From: Dictyocoela muelleri
Lineage: Eukaryota > Microsporidia
DNA length: 15,113 nucleotides
Reading direction: 5' to 3'
Assembly (NCBI GenBank): GCA_016256075.1
Contig: SDVU01000326.1
Span: 1-15,113 of the forward strand
Position numbers and translations under genes: made by a program. Below are positions 1 through 8,611 of this stretch, piece after piece. The notes under the pieces were generated by a model, which saw only the letters and a program-made list of their open reading frames with translations, was not told the origin of the DNA and did no database searches. Numbering within the stretch: the stretch's first letter is position 1; every line of letters begins with the position of its first letter.

Positions 1-377
1 TTAACTCTTTCCAACTTTCTCCTGATAATATTAAAAACAGAATTTATTGTTTTATAATCACAATTTAAATCCTTTTTTATGTTCTTTATAGGTGTGTTTA
101 ACGACCATTCATATATAATCATAATTATTTTCTTTAAAGGTACTTTAATTTGAAAAAAACATGAATTTTTTCTTATATAAACCTCTCTTTTTCCGCATCT
201 ATACGTATTACATCTCCATTTAAGACCATCTAAGCCTTTATTTTCTTTCAAAATCATTGGCTTTCTGCATTTTATGCATTTTCTTTTTGCAACTATAAGT
301 TCGTGTTGAACAAGGAATTCGAACAACGAATGTTTTTTTTGTAAGCATGTTATCAAACGCTCTCTATTCCAATGCAT
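1..377 (-). pseudogene. ISXO2-like (IS1595/Merlin superfamily) transposase, N-terminal part, cut by window edge
   Basis: The minus strand from the ATG at 377 reads 77 codons. A four-cysteine zinc ribbon is visible with C34/C37 (KCIKC) and C56/C61 (WRCNTYRC), followed by KREVYIRKNS. This C-x2-C, DGxxWRC, then C pattern and the basic IRK(N/G)S segment match the DNA-binding head of eukaryotic ISXO2-like transposases. The first frame stops near 145. A second minus-strand frame, without stops, continues from about 150 to the window edge with IKVPLKKIIMIIYEWSL and a helical, basic stretch (INSVFNIIRRKLERV), the helix-turn-helix part that normally follows. This implies a single frameshift at a T-run near 150-160, either real or an assembly error. 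The catalytic DDE domain would lie beyond position 1. The reading frames are otherwise well kept, so this copy is much younger than the retroelement fossil. The family call is from residue pattern only. Confidence 0.72.
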
Positions 378-523
378 GGAGGGTATTTTTAATAGTGTTT
401 TATAGGGGGGGGCTAATATCAAATTTACCCCAATTGTGATTTCCTGGTTTTTGAGGGTAGTGACCTCCTATTGCAGAACCTAAAATTTTATAACTTTGTT
501 TCTATATTTTAAACGTTCTTTAA
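378..523. other. upstream flank of the ISXO2-like transposase
   Basis: No coding signal is visible. It holds a run of eight or more G (about 404-412) and a less AT-rich stretch to about 480. It may contain the 5' untranslated part or the element end of the transposon at 1-377, but no terminal inverted repeat can be tested because the other end lies outside the window. Confidence 0.3.
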
Positions 524-605
524 TTTAATATTATTATGAATATATAAATTTTATATTATTATGAATTCATAAATTTAATATTATCATGATTTTATAAATT
601 TAATA
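524..605. repeat. 25-bp tandem repeat, 3.3 copies
   Basis: Units 524-548, 549-573 and 574-598 are each exactly 25 bp, and a partial unit follows at 599-605. Each unit starts TTTAATATTAT or a one-base variant, has ATGA in the middle and ends TATAAA or CATAAA. Units differ at a few positions each. No function is evident; this is a minisatellite. Confidence 0.85.
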
Positions 606-756
606 AAAAATACCCCTGGATGTAATGACTAGAATATTCAAATTTTAAAATTCGAAAAAAAATATTTTAAAATTTTAAATTATTTTTAATCAATTTTATT
701 TTTAAAATTTTTAGTGGACAACCATAGAATTGGTACATTCATAGTACCGGTACATT

Positions 757-970
757 TTTTATTGTTGCAAACCAAAATGATCCCTTAACCAAAAAGACAC
801 CCATTTATAATTTAATATAAAAAAATTTAATCAAAAAATTTTTTAATCAAATTATCAAGGGTCCCTTACGAACCAAAACGTCCCCACTACTTTGAATTAA
901 AAAAAATGATTTTTTCTATATTAAATTTATTAATAGATTTCAAGAATCGTCACTCCCTAACCAAAATGAC
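757..970. repeat. degenerate iterated motif, AACCAAAATGACTCCC-like
   Basis: Several imperfect copies of a motif close to AACCAAAATGAYYCCC occur on the plus strand: around 770-785, 787-803 (adjacent, about 17-bp spacing), about 870-887 and about 957-973. Reduced versions (CAAGGGTCCCTTACG) lie between. This resembles the iterated ends seen on other elements in this window. It could be the subterminal region of the ISXO2-like transposon to its left or of a separate element; the sequence does not decide. Confidence 0.45.
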
Positions 971-1114
971 TCTCCTATTTTTCATTAATAAATTTTTAAA
1001 AAACCAATTTATCATAAATATCATAATGATTAAAGCACAAAAAAATTTTAATGTAAAATTAAATTATTATTATTTTTCTTTACAAATATAAAATCATATT
1101 TATTTCAAAATTAT

Positions 1115-1428
1115 GAACTGTTCCGATTTGGTAGAGTTCGAAAATTAAAAATGAAAAGAGCAAAAGAAAAGTATAAAAACAAAGAATATGTATTTTTTTA
1201 TTGTGTATTACAAGAGGTTTGTATTTTTTAAATTCCATAAAATTTTATATCAAAAGTGCAATTTTCCACATACGTGGAAAATTGCACTTTTGGTATAAAA
1301 TTTCATGGAATTTAAAAAATACAAACCTCTTGCAATACACAATAAAAAAAACATATTCTTTGTTTTTATACTTTTTCTTTTGCTCTTTTCATTTTTAATT
1401 TTCAAACTCTACTAAATCGGAACAGTTC
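1115..1428. mobile_element. 314-bp single-hairpin (foldback MITE-like) element
   Basis: Arms 1115-1269 and 1274-1428 are reverse complements over 155 bp with a 4-base loop (1270-1273). The pairing keeps one register from tip to loop apart from a compensating indel pair, and the arms are about 95% identical by eye, with most differences transitions. The tip GAACTGTTC is itself a small palindrome. The element is non-coding; reading frames across it are by-products of the hairpin. No convincing target duplication was found: the 8 bases on each side match at only about 5 of 8. If transcribed it would fold into a long double-stranded RNA. Confidence 0.85.
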
Positions 1429-2050
1429 CAATTTTTTACTTGATACTTTTTTTAAATATTTTTATATTGAATTCGTAATTTTTTTTTCAATTTTTTTTTC
1501 AATTATTTTTTTAATAAATATCAAATTTAAAAAAAATTGATTTTATTAAAAAATTATCTAAGGGTTAATTGAATATATACAGTAGTGTGCGATTTTTTCG
1601 AACTAAAAAATAGTTAAAAATGGTCAAATTTTCTGAACATCATATATATTAAGGATATTCTAAAAAAATTTAACAATAAATGTTTGTAAACACTATAAAA
1701 CAAATAAAAAAAATATCTGATGTCGAATAAAATACACTTATTTTTATCTGCTAAATAATTTGATTAATTTCTTTTTTACTGATCGATCGTTTTTTTTATG
1801 AAGGCTTTTAAAAAAAAAAACGATTATCATGTTTATATTTGAAAAATTTAGTTTTTTTATAACTATTTTGGTTGTTTTTTTAACTTTGAAATAAACAAAA
1901 AAACAAATTAAATTTGCTGGAAAGACAGAGATTGCTGAAAATATCATTGAAAGGAGATTTAAACCAACATACATCATAAAAAATATTGTATTGAGAATTA
2001 AACGGCATATAATATCATCTATAATTTAAACCATCTGACTCTCTTAGATA
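1429..2050. other. AT-rich intergenic DNA, nothing recognised
   Basis: Low-complexity T and A runs dominate 1435-1560. A 77-codon minus-strand frame at 1744-1977 is Lys/Phe/Ile-rich with no recognisable motif and is probably chance. No RNA gene or repeat unit was found. Confidence 0.6.
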
Positions 2051-2950
2051 AGACTGATCCCGGATTAAAACTAGATACAATCTTGCGAATTACATAACAA
2101 AATATTTAATTTGTCTAAATATTAGAATATCTTATTGAAACGTAGGATAAAGTCTATGCAGGTTACCTCAGGGTTAATCACAGAATCAGTCAATTCCTTT
2201 TTTAGAGACAAAAAGAACATTAAATCATAAGTCTAAAAATATTACAATATGAATTTTATAAAACGTGCAAATATAAATAATAAAAAGTTACACGAGAATT
2301 GTCTTCTCAGATTTATCAAGAATAGATGATTTTAAAGTTTTTTAAAAAAAGAAACTTATCCAGTAAAATATCTTAAAATTGAATAAACAGAGCTTTTATC
2401 AAAAATGTTCTGATATATTATATTTTTATTACAAAAGAAAGGAATATTTTTCATATTAAGAGAATAATACACATGTAACTTAAATGATAGGGCTTTGCGA
2501 ATCAGTATAACCGTTAAAAACTGTTATAATTAGTATTAAAATAATCCTAGCAAATTCAAGAGTCTAAATATAAATATTCATAAGATTATTTATAGGTACA
2601 AAAAATCTTCCTGGCTGATTAAAAGCATTTTTATGAATACCTCTTGATCTATAATGAAAGAATGCTTTTCGAAAAAAATCATAGTTTTTGATGATAATAT
2701 CTCGGTACATTACGTAGAGAACAAATCTAACATTATAACTTTTTTCTTCAAATTGTACTTCCATAATTGTGCCTCTGGAGATGTGAATTATCTATTCATT
2801 CAAAAGTAATTTCAAAGAAAGATAGGCAAAGTATCAAGTACATTGTGCGTTACATGAAGATAAAGATCGAATTTCAAGTCATAAATAAGTACACATGCAA
2901 AATGCCGCCATGTGGATTCAAAAGTCCAATAATCATATAAAAAACACGAC
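2050..2950 (-). other. possible decayed coding region, unrecognised
   Basis: On the minus strand, several stretches have a protein-like composition unlike the surrounding Lys/Asn/Phe noise. Examples are a 66-codon frame at 2564-2764 (with HYRSRGIHKNAF) and a stretch near 2160-2210 reading KKELTDSVINPEVTCIDF. They lie in different frames and are interrupted. I do not recognise a family. It could be a dead host gene, a remnant beyond the retroelement LTR, or chance. Confidence 0.2.
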
Positions 2951-3027
2951 AATTTAAAATGATCGGATAATATCGTTTGTTAATTTTGAAACACCTGAAA
3001 TTAAACAATATATAGCCGATCTTATGC

Positions 3028-3290
3028 AGTATATACCCGTAAAAGAGTAAATAATTGAATAGTTATTAATATAAATTGACTTTGTTTATTTTTGGGCGGT
3101 ATGCACATGTTTTTTTCTTGGTTGAACTGCATGGGATTGTACTCATGACAGAATTTATAGCTTTTTCATCAATTTTAAACTTTCTGTCAACTTAATTATC
3201 TTTTTTTTTTCTATTCTCACCAAATTGATTAAACTTAAAATCCACATTACCAGTATTATATCAGCCAGCGACATCTTTCTCCTCTTTTAT
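3028..3290 (-). repeat. LTR-like direct repeat, downstream (3') copy
   Basis: It matches 11252-11520 in the same orientation over about 260 bp. Shared blocks include CCCGTAAAAGAG, ATGCACATGTTTTT, TTGTACTCATGAC, GAATTTATAGC and TATTACCAGTA-like sequence, in the same order and spacing. It lies beyond the integrase relic, where the 3' LTR of a minus-strand element belongs. Outer limits are uncertain by tens of bases. Confidence 0.75.
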
Positions 3291-3378
3291 AAAAAAACGC
3301 TTATGTTTTTAATGTGCTGTCTCGTTATTTTAGATTTTTCATTAATTAAAACAACATTCTTATCTTTACTTATTTATG

Positions 3379-3696
3379 GGTACTAGTACCAGAATATATC
3401 AAAAATTTAAATATTAAATTTCTCTTTATAGAAATAAATAATATTTTATACAGGTGTAATATACTATAATAATTGAGCTTATAAAATTTTTACCGTATCT
3501 ATAATATAAAAAAATATTAAGAAAAAAAAAATCCCAAAGGGGAATTTTTTTTTCTTAATATTTTATAATATTATAGATACAGTAAAAATTTTATAAGCTC
3601 AATTATTATAGTATATTACACCTGTATATAAAATAATTTATTTTTATAAAGATAAATTTAATATTTAAATTTTTGACATATTCTGGTACTAGTACT
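3379..3696. mobile_element. 318-bp hairpin MITE with 8-bp target duplication, possibly Merlin-type
   Basis: Arms 3379-3535 and 3540-3696 are inverted repeats over about 157 bp, roughly 92% identical by eye, with a 4-base loop. The tip GGTACTAGTACC is a perfect 12-bp palindrome. Flanks 3371-3378 (TATTTATG) and 3697-3704 (CATTTATG) match at 7 of 8 bases and look like a target duplication. An 8-bp duplication and a GG terminus are features of Merlin elements, so a Merlin transposase could have moved it (inference). It is non-coding and sits between the 3' LTR repeat and the integrase relic. Confidence 0.82.
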
Positions 3697-3759
3697 CATT
3701 TATGATTTTAAAAAGGGCTTACATACAGATCTTAATTCTTATCTAAATTATTTAATTTT

Positions 3760-4615
3760 CTAAATAGTATATCGACTGCTTAGTGGGACCAAATTTCGGT
3801 TTTGAGACGGCTTTAAGACCCCATGAAAATAGAAATCGTCATTCATGAGATCGGAGTGATGATTTTATTTTAAATTAGTTTAATTTGTCGATATCCAACT
3901 GAAAATGAATTTATTTATACGTAAGAAGGAATATATGAAAGTATCCAAAAAATAAGTTTATAAAGCTTTTATCTCGGCGAATTAAGCTTATATCAAACAA
4001 AAATATCACGTTCCCTATAACAAGCGACGTCTTTTTATTTTAAAGGCCGTGTTCTGTAATCCGGATCAGAACACAAATTTTACATTTTTTTTTGATTTTC
4101 TTCAGACTTTCATCATTATGTTTTTCTAATCACTTGATTTTTTTTCATTTTCATTTTATCTTGTTAATAAAACTATTTTAGAGTACTTAAACACAATCTC
4201 ATGTGGCTACATATCGAGGAAACAATAGTAAGTGTGGTTTATTCGTGTATTAATCAACTTTTAAGAGTAAATATCGAGGTTCCTTTGTATAATTTGCAAA
4301 AATCAGCAGTTGTTCTATTCATTCGTTCTGAAACAGAATTACCAGTAGGATTGCTAGCACAAGTCGATATGTGTGTAATATTTTTATACTTCAAGATTTT
4401 ATTGAATAAATCGCTAAAATATTGACGTCTTTGAACAGATATTTTTTTTGCACTCCTATTTGTTTAAATAAGTTAGTATTCATACTTTCCGCGATGTTAT
4501 TGACCGAAATGTTATATAATATTTCTACTGAGGTAATACGGAATCGAATCAGTAAATGTTAGTATATAATCCTTTCCTTATTTTTGCATTCTATTAGTGA
4601 AATACTTTACAGCAG
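3760..4615 (-). pseudogene. Ty3/gypsy integrase relic, core second half and C-terminal region
   Basis: The minus strand at 4314-4354 reads NPTGNSVSERMNRT, the block around the third catalytic residue (E) of Ty3/gypsy integrases (consensus YxPxxNG..ER.N). Core-domain residues before it (KDYILTFTD, near 4570-4590) and a C-terminal, GPY/F-like stretch (about 3960-4080) can also be made out. The relic is broken. The N-terminal part of the same domain is at 5290-5560, separated by an inserted element. Confidence 0.7.
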
Positions 4616-4630
4616 TGATCGTCAAATCTC

Positions 4631-5278
4631 GGTATGTGGTGAAATTTTTGCCTTATGTATGTGGAGGAAATTTTACCTGTCGACGAATAAAACATATATT
4701 CATATTATATGTAAACCATTCATACTTGCCTAACCGAAGAGTTTTACTCTAAAATTCTCTTTAGATCTGTGTTTCCATTTTTTAACGTATAACGTCACTC
4801 ATAAGCTACATAGAAGCCCCAGTGTATACATGATTTTCATAATATCAATAACTTAGCAGGATAGGGTAATTAGATACCGTTTAATGGTTTTATATTTTTG
4901 TTTCTTTTTGCTAAGTTACATCACCACAGTCATCTTCACAGGTACGTGAGTCTCTTTTGCTATATTTTCATATTAGATCAATTTTTAACCAGCCATACCA
5001 CACTGGAACAACTGTATATTAATACTATAGTTATATACTTATTATCGCTTAAATTCAGCCCTATTTATTTATTTATTAAAGTAATATCAGGAGAATACAA
5101 CCTTGATGCATAATTTTTACATTCAAGAGTGTCAACCTCATTGCAATCTCGCGAGTTTAGGATTTTAGGAAATATTTTGGTCAATTTTTATATATTAATA
5201 ATTGTACATAATTTGACGTCCGCGATTTTTTTATACTTGGACCAGTTCGCGAATTTATTTTACACTTTACCCGGTCCG
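4631..5278 (-). mobile_element. non-autonomous element, copy A, inserted in the integrase relic
   Basis: This segment interrupts the integrase core. Its body (about 4788-5130) is co-linear with the reverse complement of 8740-9078 over about 340 bp (shared ACGTCACT, TTTAATGGTTTT, CATATTAG, GTATATT, TTACATTCAAGAG in order), with only about 60% identity by eye. Ends carry short direct iterations: two copies of a TATGTGG(T/A)GGAAATTTT-like unit at 4632-4677, and two of a GCGA(T/A)TT...CACTT-like unit at about 5220-5275 that resemble the left units in inverse orientation. A degenerate tRNA-like stretch (about 5080-5150, minus strand) corresponds to the better one in copy B. No coding capacity. The strand is set so that the tRNA-like part reads forward. 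Confidence 0.6.
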
Positions 5279-5289
5279 TAGTAAAAAAA

Positions 5290-5560
5290 GGCATACACAG
5301 CTGCTTTAAAGAACAAAAAAGTCTGTAGATACTGTGTCAAAAAATTCTTCTATTTGTAAGCCACCCTTTATCAACCCATATCTATTTGTTCTGTTTTTGC
5401 AAGTACAGCATTCAAACATTTTCCGGTGATTTTTGTATTTGAGTCGTTTTATTTTGTCAATGAAATATAAACAATATATGGTTATCAGATTTTGTTACAA
5501 GGATTTACTAGCTGAGCGTGTATATTGCTAAAATAATTTAAGTAGCATCGTCCTGTATGA
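5290..5560 (-). pseudogene. Ty3/gypsy integrase relic, zinc-binding end and start of core
   Basis: The minus strand near 5361-5395 reads NRTNRYGLIKGGL, the segment after the HHCC zinc finger. It is followed by a TDFF-like stretch (about 5310-5320) corresponding to the first catalytic aspartate. Family, strand and order agree with the other parts. It is broken, and is separated from the rest of the core by the inserted copy A element. Confidence 0.68.
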
Positions 5561-5689
5561 ATATTCTTTTTTAAAATCGACAAATAATTTTATTTTTTCT
5601 TCTTTTTTTTTCTAGCATATAAAATTTTAGTTAGATACTTGTCTTGCAGTATTTTGATATTTCCAATTGATTTATAGTTATTTCGTTTG

Positions 5690-6165
5690 ATTCCTCAAGT
5701 ACTCACAATCTGTAAAAAGTATCTGCGATTTTATTATGAACACTTTTTAAGAGTTTAATGTCAACTAAAACTCTTCAAGAATTACCTTTTATCTTTATTT
5801 CCTTTTTGTATATTGTACTATGTAATTTAGGTTCCCTTTATCTGTATTTACAATTATTTTACTATTTAAAATCATATTTTTTAATGTAATACCAGTTTTA
5901 ATATGGCTAAACTTTCTTTCTCTACTACACTATAGTTTTATTTGATCTTATAAAACTTAGCGCTATATATCTCGGTAATGTTCTTCTCTTGTTTTAAGAC
6001 AACTACTATATCGCAGTCATATACGTCTGATTCTAAAATTAAGGTCTTCTTATATCAAGAAAATGAAATAGTGTCTGTTCTTTTATTTCTTGATAAACTT
6101 CACGTAGCATTTCCGTATCCTTTTCTTACCAATTGAATTTATTTTTTCAATTTTACTGTCAATGC
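5690..6165 (-). pseudogene. Ty3/gypsy RNase H relic
   Basis: The minus strand at about 5891-5937 reads NYSVVEKESLAILKL, the strongly conserved (Y/F)S..E.E.LAI block of Ty3/gypsy RNase H. Upstream in the same orientation a LESD-like stretch (about 6020-6040) marks the first catalytic Asp region. It is broken. It belongs to the element spanning 3028-11520 and is cut off from the RT part by the foldback element at 6197-6943. Confidence 0.75.
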
Positions 6166-6196
6166 AATGGGTTTTCGACATAAATCTAGAGGTCAT

Positions 6197-6943
6197 CTCA
6201 CACTTCACCTAATTCCCACTTTCCCTAATTCCCACTTCGCCCAATTCCCACTTCGCCCAATTCCAACTTCGCCCAATTCCAACTTCGCCCAATTCTCACT
6301 TCACCTAATTCTCACTTCGCCCAATGCGCAATCTGTTCAAAAAATATTACATGACAAATTAAAAAGAGAAAATGTTAATCATTAATAATAATCAGATAAT
6401 GTATTTAAAACGCAAAGACGGGCAAGTTTTTTTTTGTTAAAAATAAAAAAACAATAAATTAGTGTAAAGTTATATTTTTATTAGCCATTAGTTTTAATGT
6501 CTAACAAAAAAGAAACTTTTAATATGGTTTGCTTTCGAAATATTTTATTTAATTATAATTAATGATCATCCTTGTTTTTTATCGATCTTTTTAATATTTT
6601 TTGGGAAATGAGAATTGGTCGAATTTAGAAATGAACAAAATGAGTGGTAAGAAATTTTTTAGATAAATTTTATCAACTAAATGAAAAGTAAGCGATATGT
6701 GGAGGATTGAAGTGAGAATTGGGCGAGTGAGAATAGGGAGAAGTGGGAATTTGGCGAAGAGAGATAGTACGTTTTTTCTACTTTGGATCCAAAAAAAATT
6801 CCATTGGGATTTTTTTTTAAAAAAATTTTTAGGCTAATTAACATTTTGCTAAGTAAGAATTTGGCCAAGTGAGAATTGGGCTAAGTGAGAATTGGGCCAA
6901 GTGATAAGTGGGACAAGTAAGAATTGGGCCAAGTGAAAAGGTA
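6197..6943. mobile_element. foldback-type element with arms of 16-bp repeats
   Basis: The left arm (6197-6329) is a near-perfect array of about eight units of CCCACTTCGCCCAATT. The right arm carries the same unit in inverse orientation (AAGTGAGAATTGGGCC and variants) at about 6598-6625, 6704-6768 and 6845-6943. Long inverted arms composed of short tandem units around an AT-rich, non-coding middle are the architecture of foldback elements. The right arm is interrupted by about 75 bp (6770-6844) containing a T-rich hairpin. The element lies between the RT and RNase H relics of the host retroelement, so it inserted there. A 72-codon frame rich in Pro, Asn and Phe across the left arm is only translated repeat. 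A target duplication is unclear (AGGT on both sides is too short to trust). Confidence 0.75.
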
Positions 6944-6999
6944 CGAAATCTGATTTGTTGTACCGATAAAGTATATAACACCCAATAAGCGTTGCAATT

Positions 7000-7560
7000 G
7001 CTATTTTTGTAATAGCGATTATTTTTTTTTCAGAGAATTAGTCTTTAAACATCAAGTATTGTTCAGTTTAAATCTACTATATGTCCTAAGTATGGCACGT
7101 TCATTTTAAAAAATCTAGATTTATCAAAGTAAATAAAAAAATATTGTGGGGCCTTAGAGTGTTAAGAATTTCCGTTATATAATTTTCGTGTGTATAGTGG
7201 TTTGGTAAGCAGATAAAAATTTTCATCAATAAAAATTTTTACGAAGCCAAAATGTCCTAATAGTCGTATCATGGGTTTCTGGAAATTTATAGGAGTGTTT
7301 TTGGAGGACTAACGGCATTTTAGTGACTCTTAATGTTCCCTGTAGATTGAGAACCTTATACTTTTCGACTGTTTGCCTCCATAGGTATTGGATAGTACCC
7401 CAAGAAGAAAGATCGATTTGAGAAGGTTTTTATTTTTATAAGATTAGAAATCATGTCCATAGGCTCGCGGAGGGTAAATAAGTCTGATATCGTGTGAGCG
7501 TTTATTCTTCCGATTTAAATTGCCAGTATAAAATTTTTATTACTTTTTTAAGATTGGAAG
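7000..7560 (-). pseudogene. Ty3/gypsy reverse transcriptase relic
   Basis: On the minus strand, PYLGHIV (7077-7095) is the Y-LGH-(V/I) block of the RT thumb. TKMPLVLQ, a decayed (K)MPFGL(x)NAP block, lies near 7290-7340. A segment near 7370-7470 resembles the D.RxGYxQI region. Order and strand agree with the protease relic at higher and the RNase H relic at lower coordinates. It is heavily broken. Confidence 0.72.
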
Positions 7561-7849
7561 AGCTTGTTATTTGAATGGTGAGTACTCTTTGAATAATTTA
7601 GGAAGAATTAGCTTTTTGATCACCCTTTTTGTCTAACCTCGGATATTTATCGACAATAATATGGTGTTATTGAGATAATTTTAGAAGAGTTGTGCTATAT
7701 TTGATGTTTGAAGTTTTTAAATGTTCCAACACTAGGATTATTGCTTTAAAACTGGAATGATTTTTGAAATATCAGGTTGTTGATGATTATAGTTTTTAAA
7801 TAATATATTACTCTTTTTTTAAATACTTAATCAGCTATCGTTTGCCCAG

Positions 7850-8215
7850 TGGAGGTGATCATATATTCTTTATTATCTAATCTTATTGGATATTCATCAA
7901 ATGGTAATAAGAGCTTTAATTTAATCATAAAATCAACACCCAAAATGAGATCTATCATAATATTATTGAAAAATGTAGCAATCATCTTATATTAATCACA
8001 TTTATATCCTGTAATTGTATGTTAAAACTATTTTCTTGATTATTGACAATCTTATTTACATCAGCTGTTATACTTCCCTTTTTCTGTAAATTATCCACCT
8101 TAGTCCCAATTTCTTGACTATTTTACTGTCGATGTAGGAATATACTGACCCTGTATTAATAGTAAGATTTATACCCCTTATATTAATCGAACATGTTGTT
8201 TCTAATGCTGATACG
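7850..8215 (-). pseudogene. Ty3/gypsy aspartic protease relic
   Basis: The minus strand at about 7925-7950 reads ILGVDFM, the second hallmark block of retroelement proteases (ILG.DF). Near 8145-8180 the active-site region (normally D-T/S-G) is recognisable as a TGS-containing stretch. Spacing of about 70 codons between the two blocks is normal. It is broken. Confidence 0.68.
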
Positions 8216-8605
8216 AGTAATTTAAGTTATCTGATCGCGAATGTAGATGAATTATTATTTTTTAGATGAATTTGAGTATCTTTAGATTTAGATTGTTTCA
8301 TTGCTCTGCACCCTGATGTATCATGGGCGTTTAATTTATAAATTTTAAAGAATTTTTATTCGAGCCCATTATTTTTTTTGTTTTAATAGTAAATTTATCT
8401 TTTTTTGATTCTACGTTTATCTGTAAAATATTTTTTACTTTATTAACTTTCATTTAGTCTATCATCGTCTCTTCAATACTATTAATTACTGAGTAAAGTT
8501 CAGCATATTCACGAATGTTTTACTGTGCCACCTCTAATTGAGCCCGTTTGGTTAATCCATTGATAAATGATTTCTATTCTTTAATATTTCGTATCTCGTC
8601 TGACA
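8215..8605 (-). pseudogene. Ty3/gypsy gag C-terminal relic with zinc-knuckle-like motif
   Basis: At about 8280-8335 the minus strand reads KLNAHDTSGCRAMK, the H-x4-C end of a CCHC-like knuckle, as expected just ahead of the protease. Upstream (about 8480-8590) a polar, Glu/Arg-rich stretch (TKRAQLEVAQ, IREYAELYSVINSIEE) has the composition of a gag capsid tail. It is broken. The rest of gag lies beyond the insertion at 8612-9306. Confidence 0.6.
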
Positions 8606-8611
8606 AACCCT

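Noticed and set aside
1201-1398. 65-codon reading frame on the plus strand
   Set aside because: It spans the centre of a 314-bp hairpin; sequence is dictated by the inverted repeat.
1107-1436. 8-bp target duplication around the 314-bp hairpin
   Set aside because: The flanking octamers agree at only about 5 of 8 bases in AT-rich DNA, no better than chance.
4201-4425. 74-codon plus-strand frame
   Set aside because: It is antisense to the integrase relic, whose conserved block is on the minus strand.
6197-6329. Short regular repeats as a CRISPR array
   Set aside because: Units are contiguous with no unique spacers, inverse copies form a second arm, and the setting is eukaryotic.
6167-6385. 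Repetitive protein rich in Pro, Asn, Phe (plus strand, 72 codons)
   Set aside because: It is only the translation of the 16-bp array; the inverse arm gives a similar frame on the other strand (6677-6868). Array structure explains it fully.
6190-6948. AGGT as target duplication of the foldback element
   Set aside because: Four bases next to degenerate arm ends are too little evidence.
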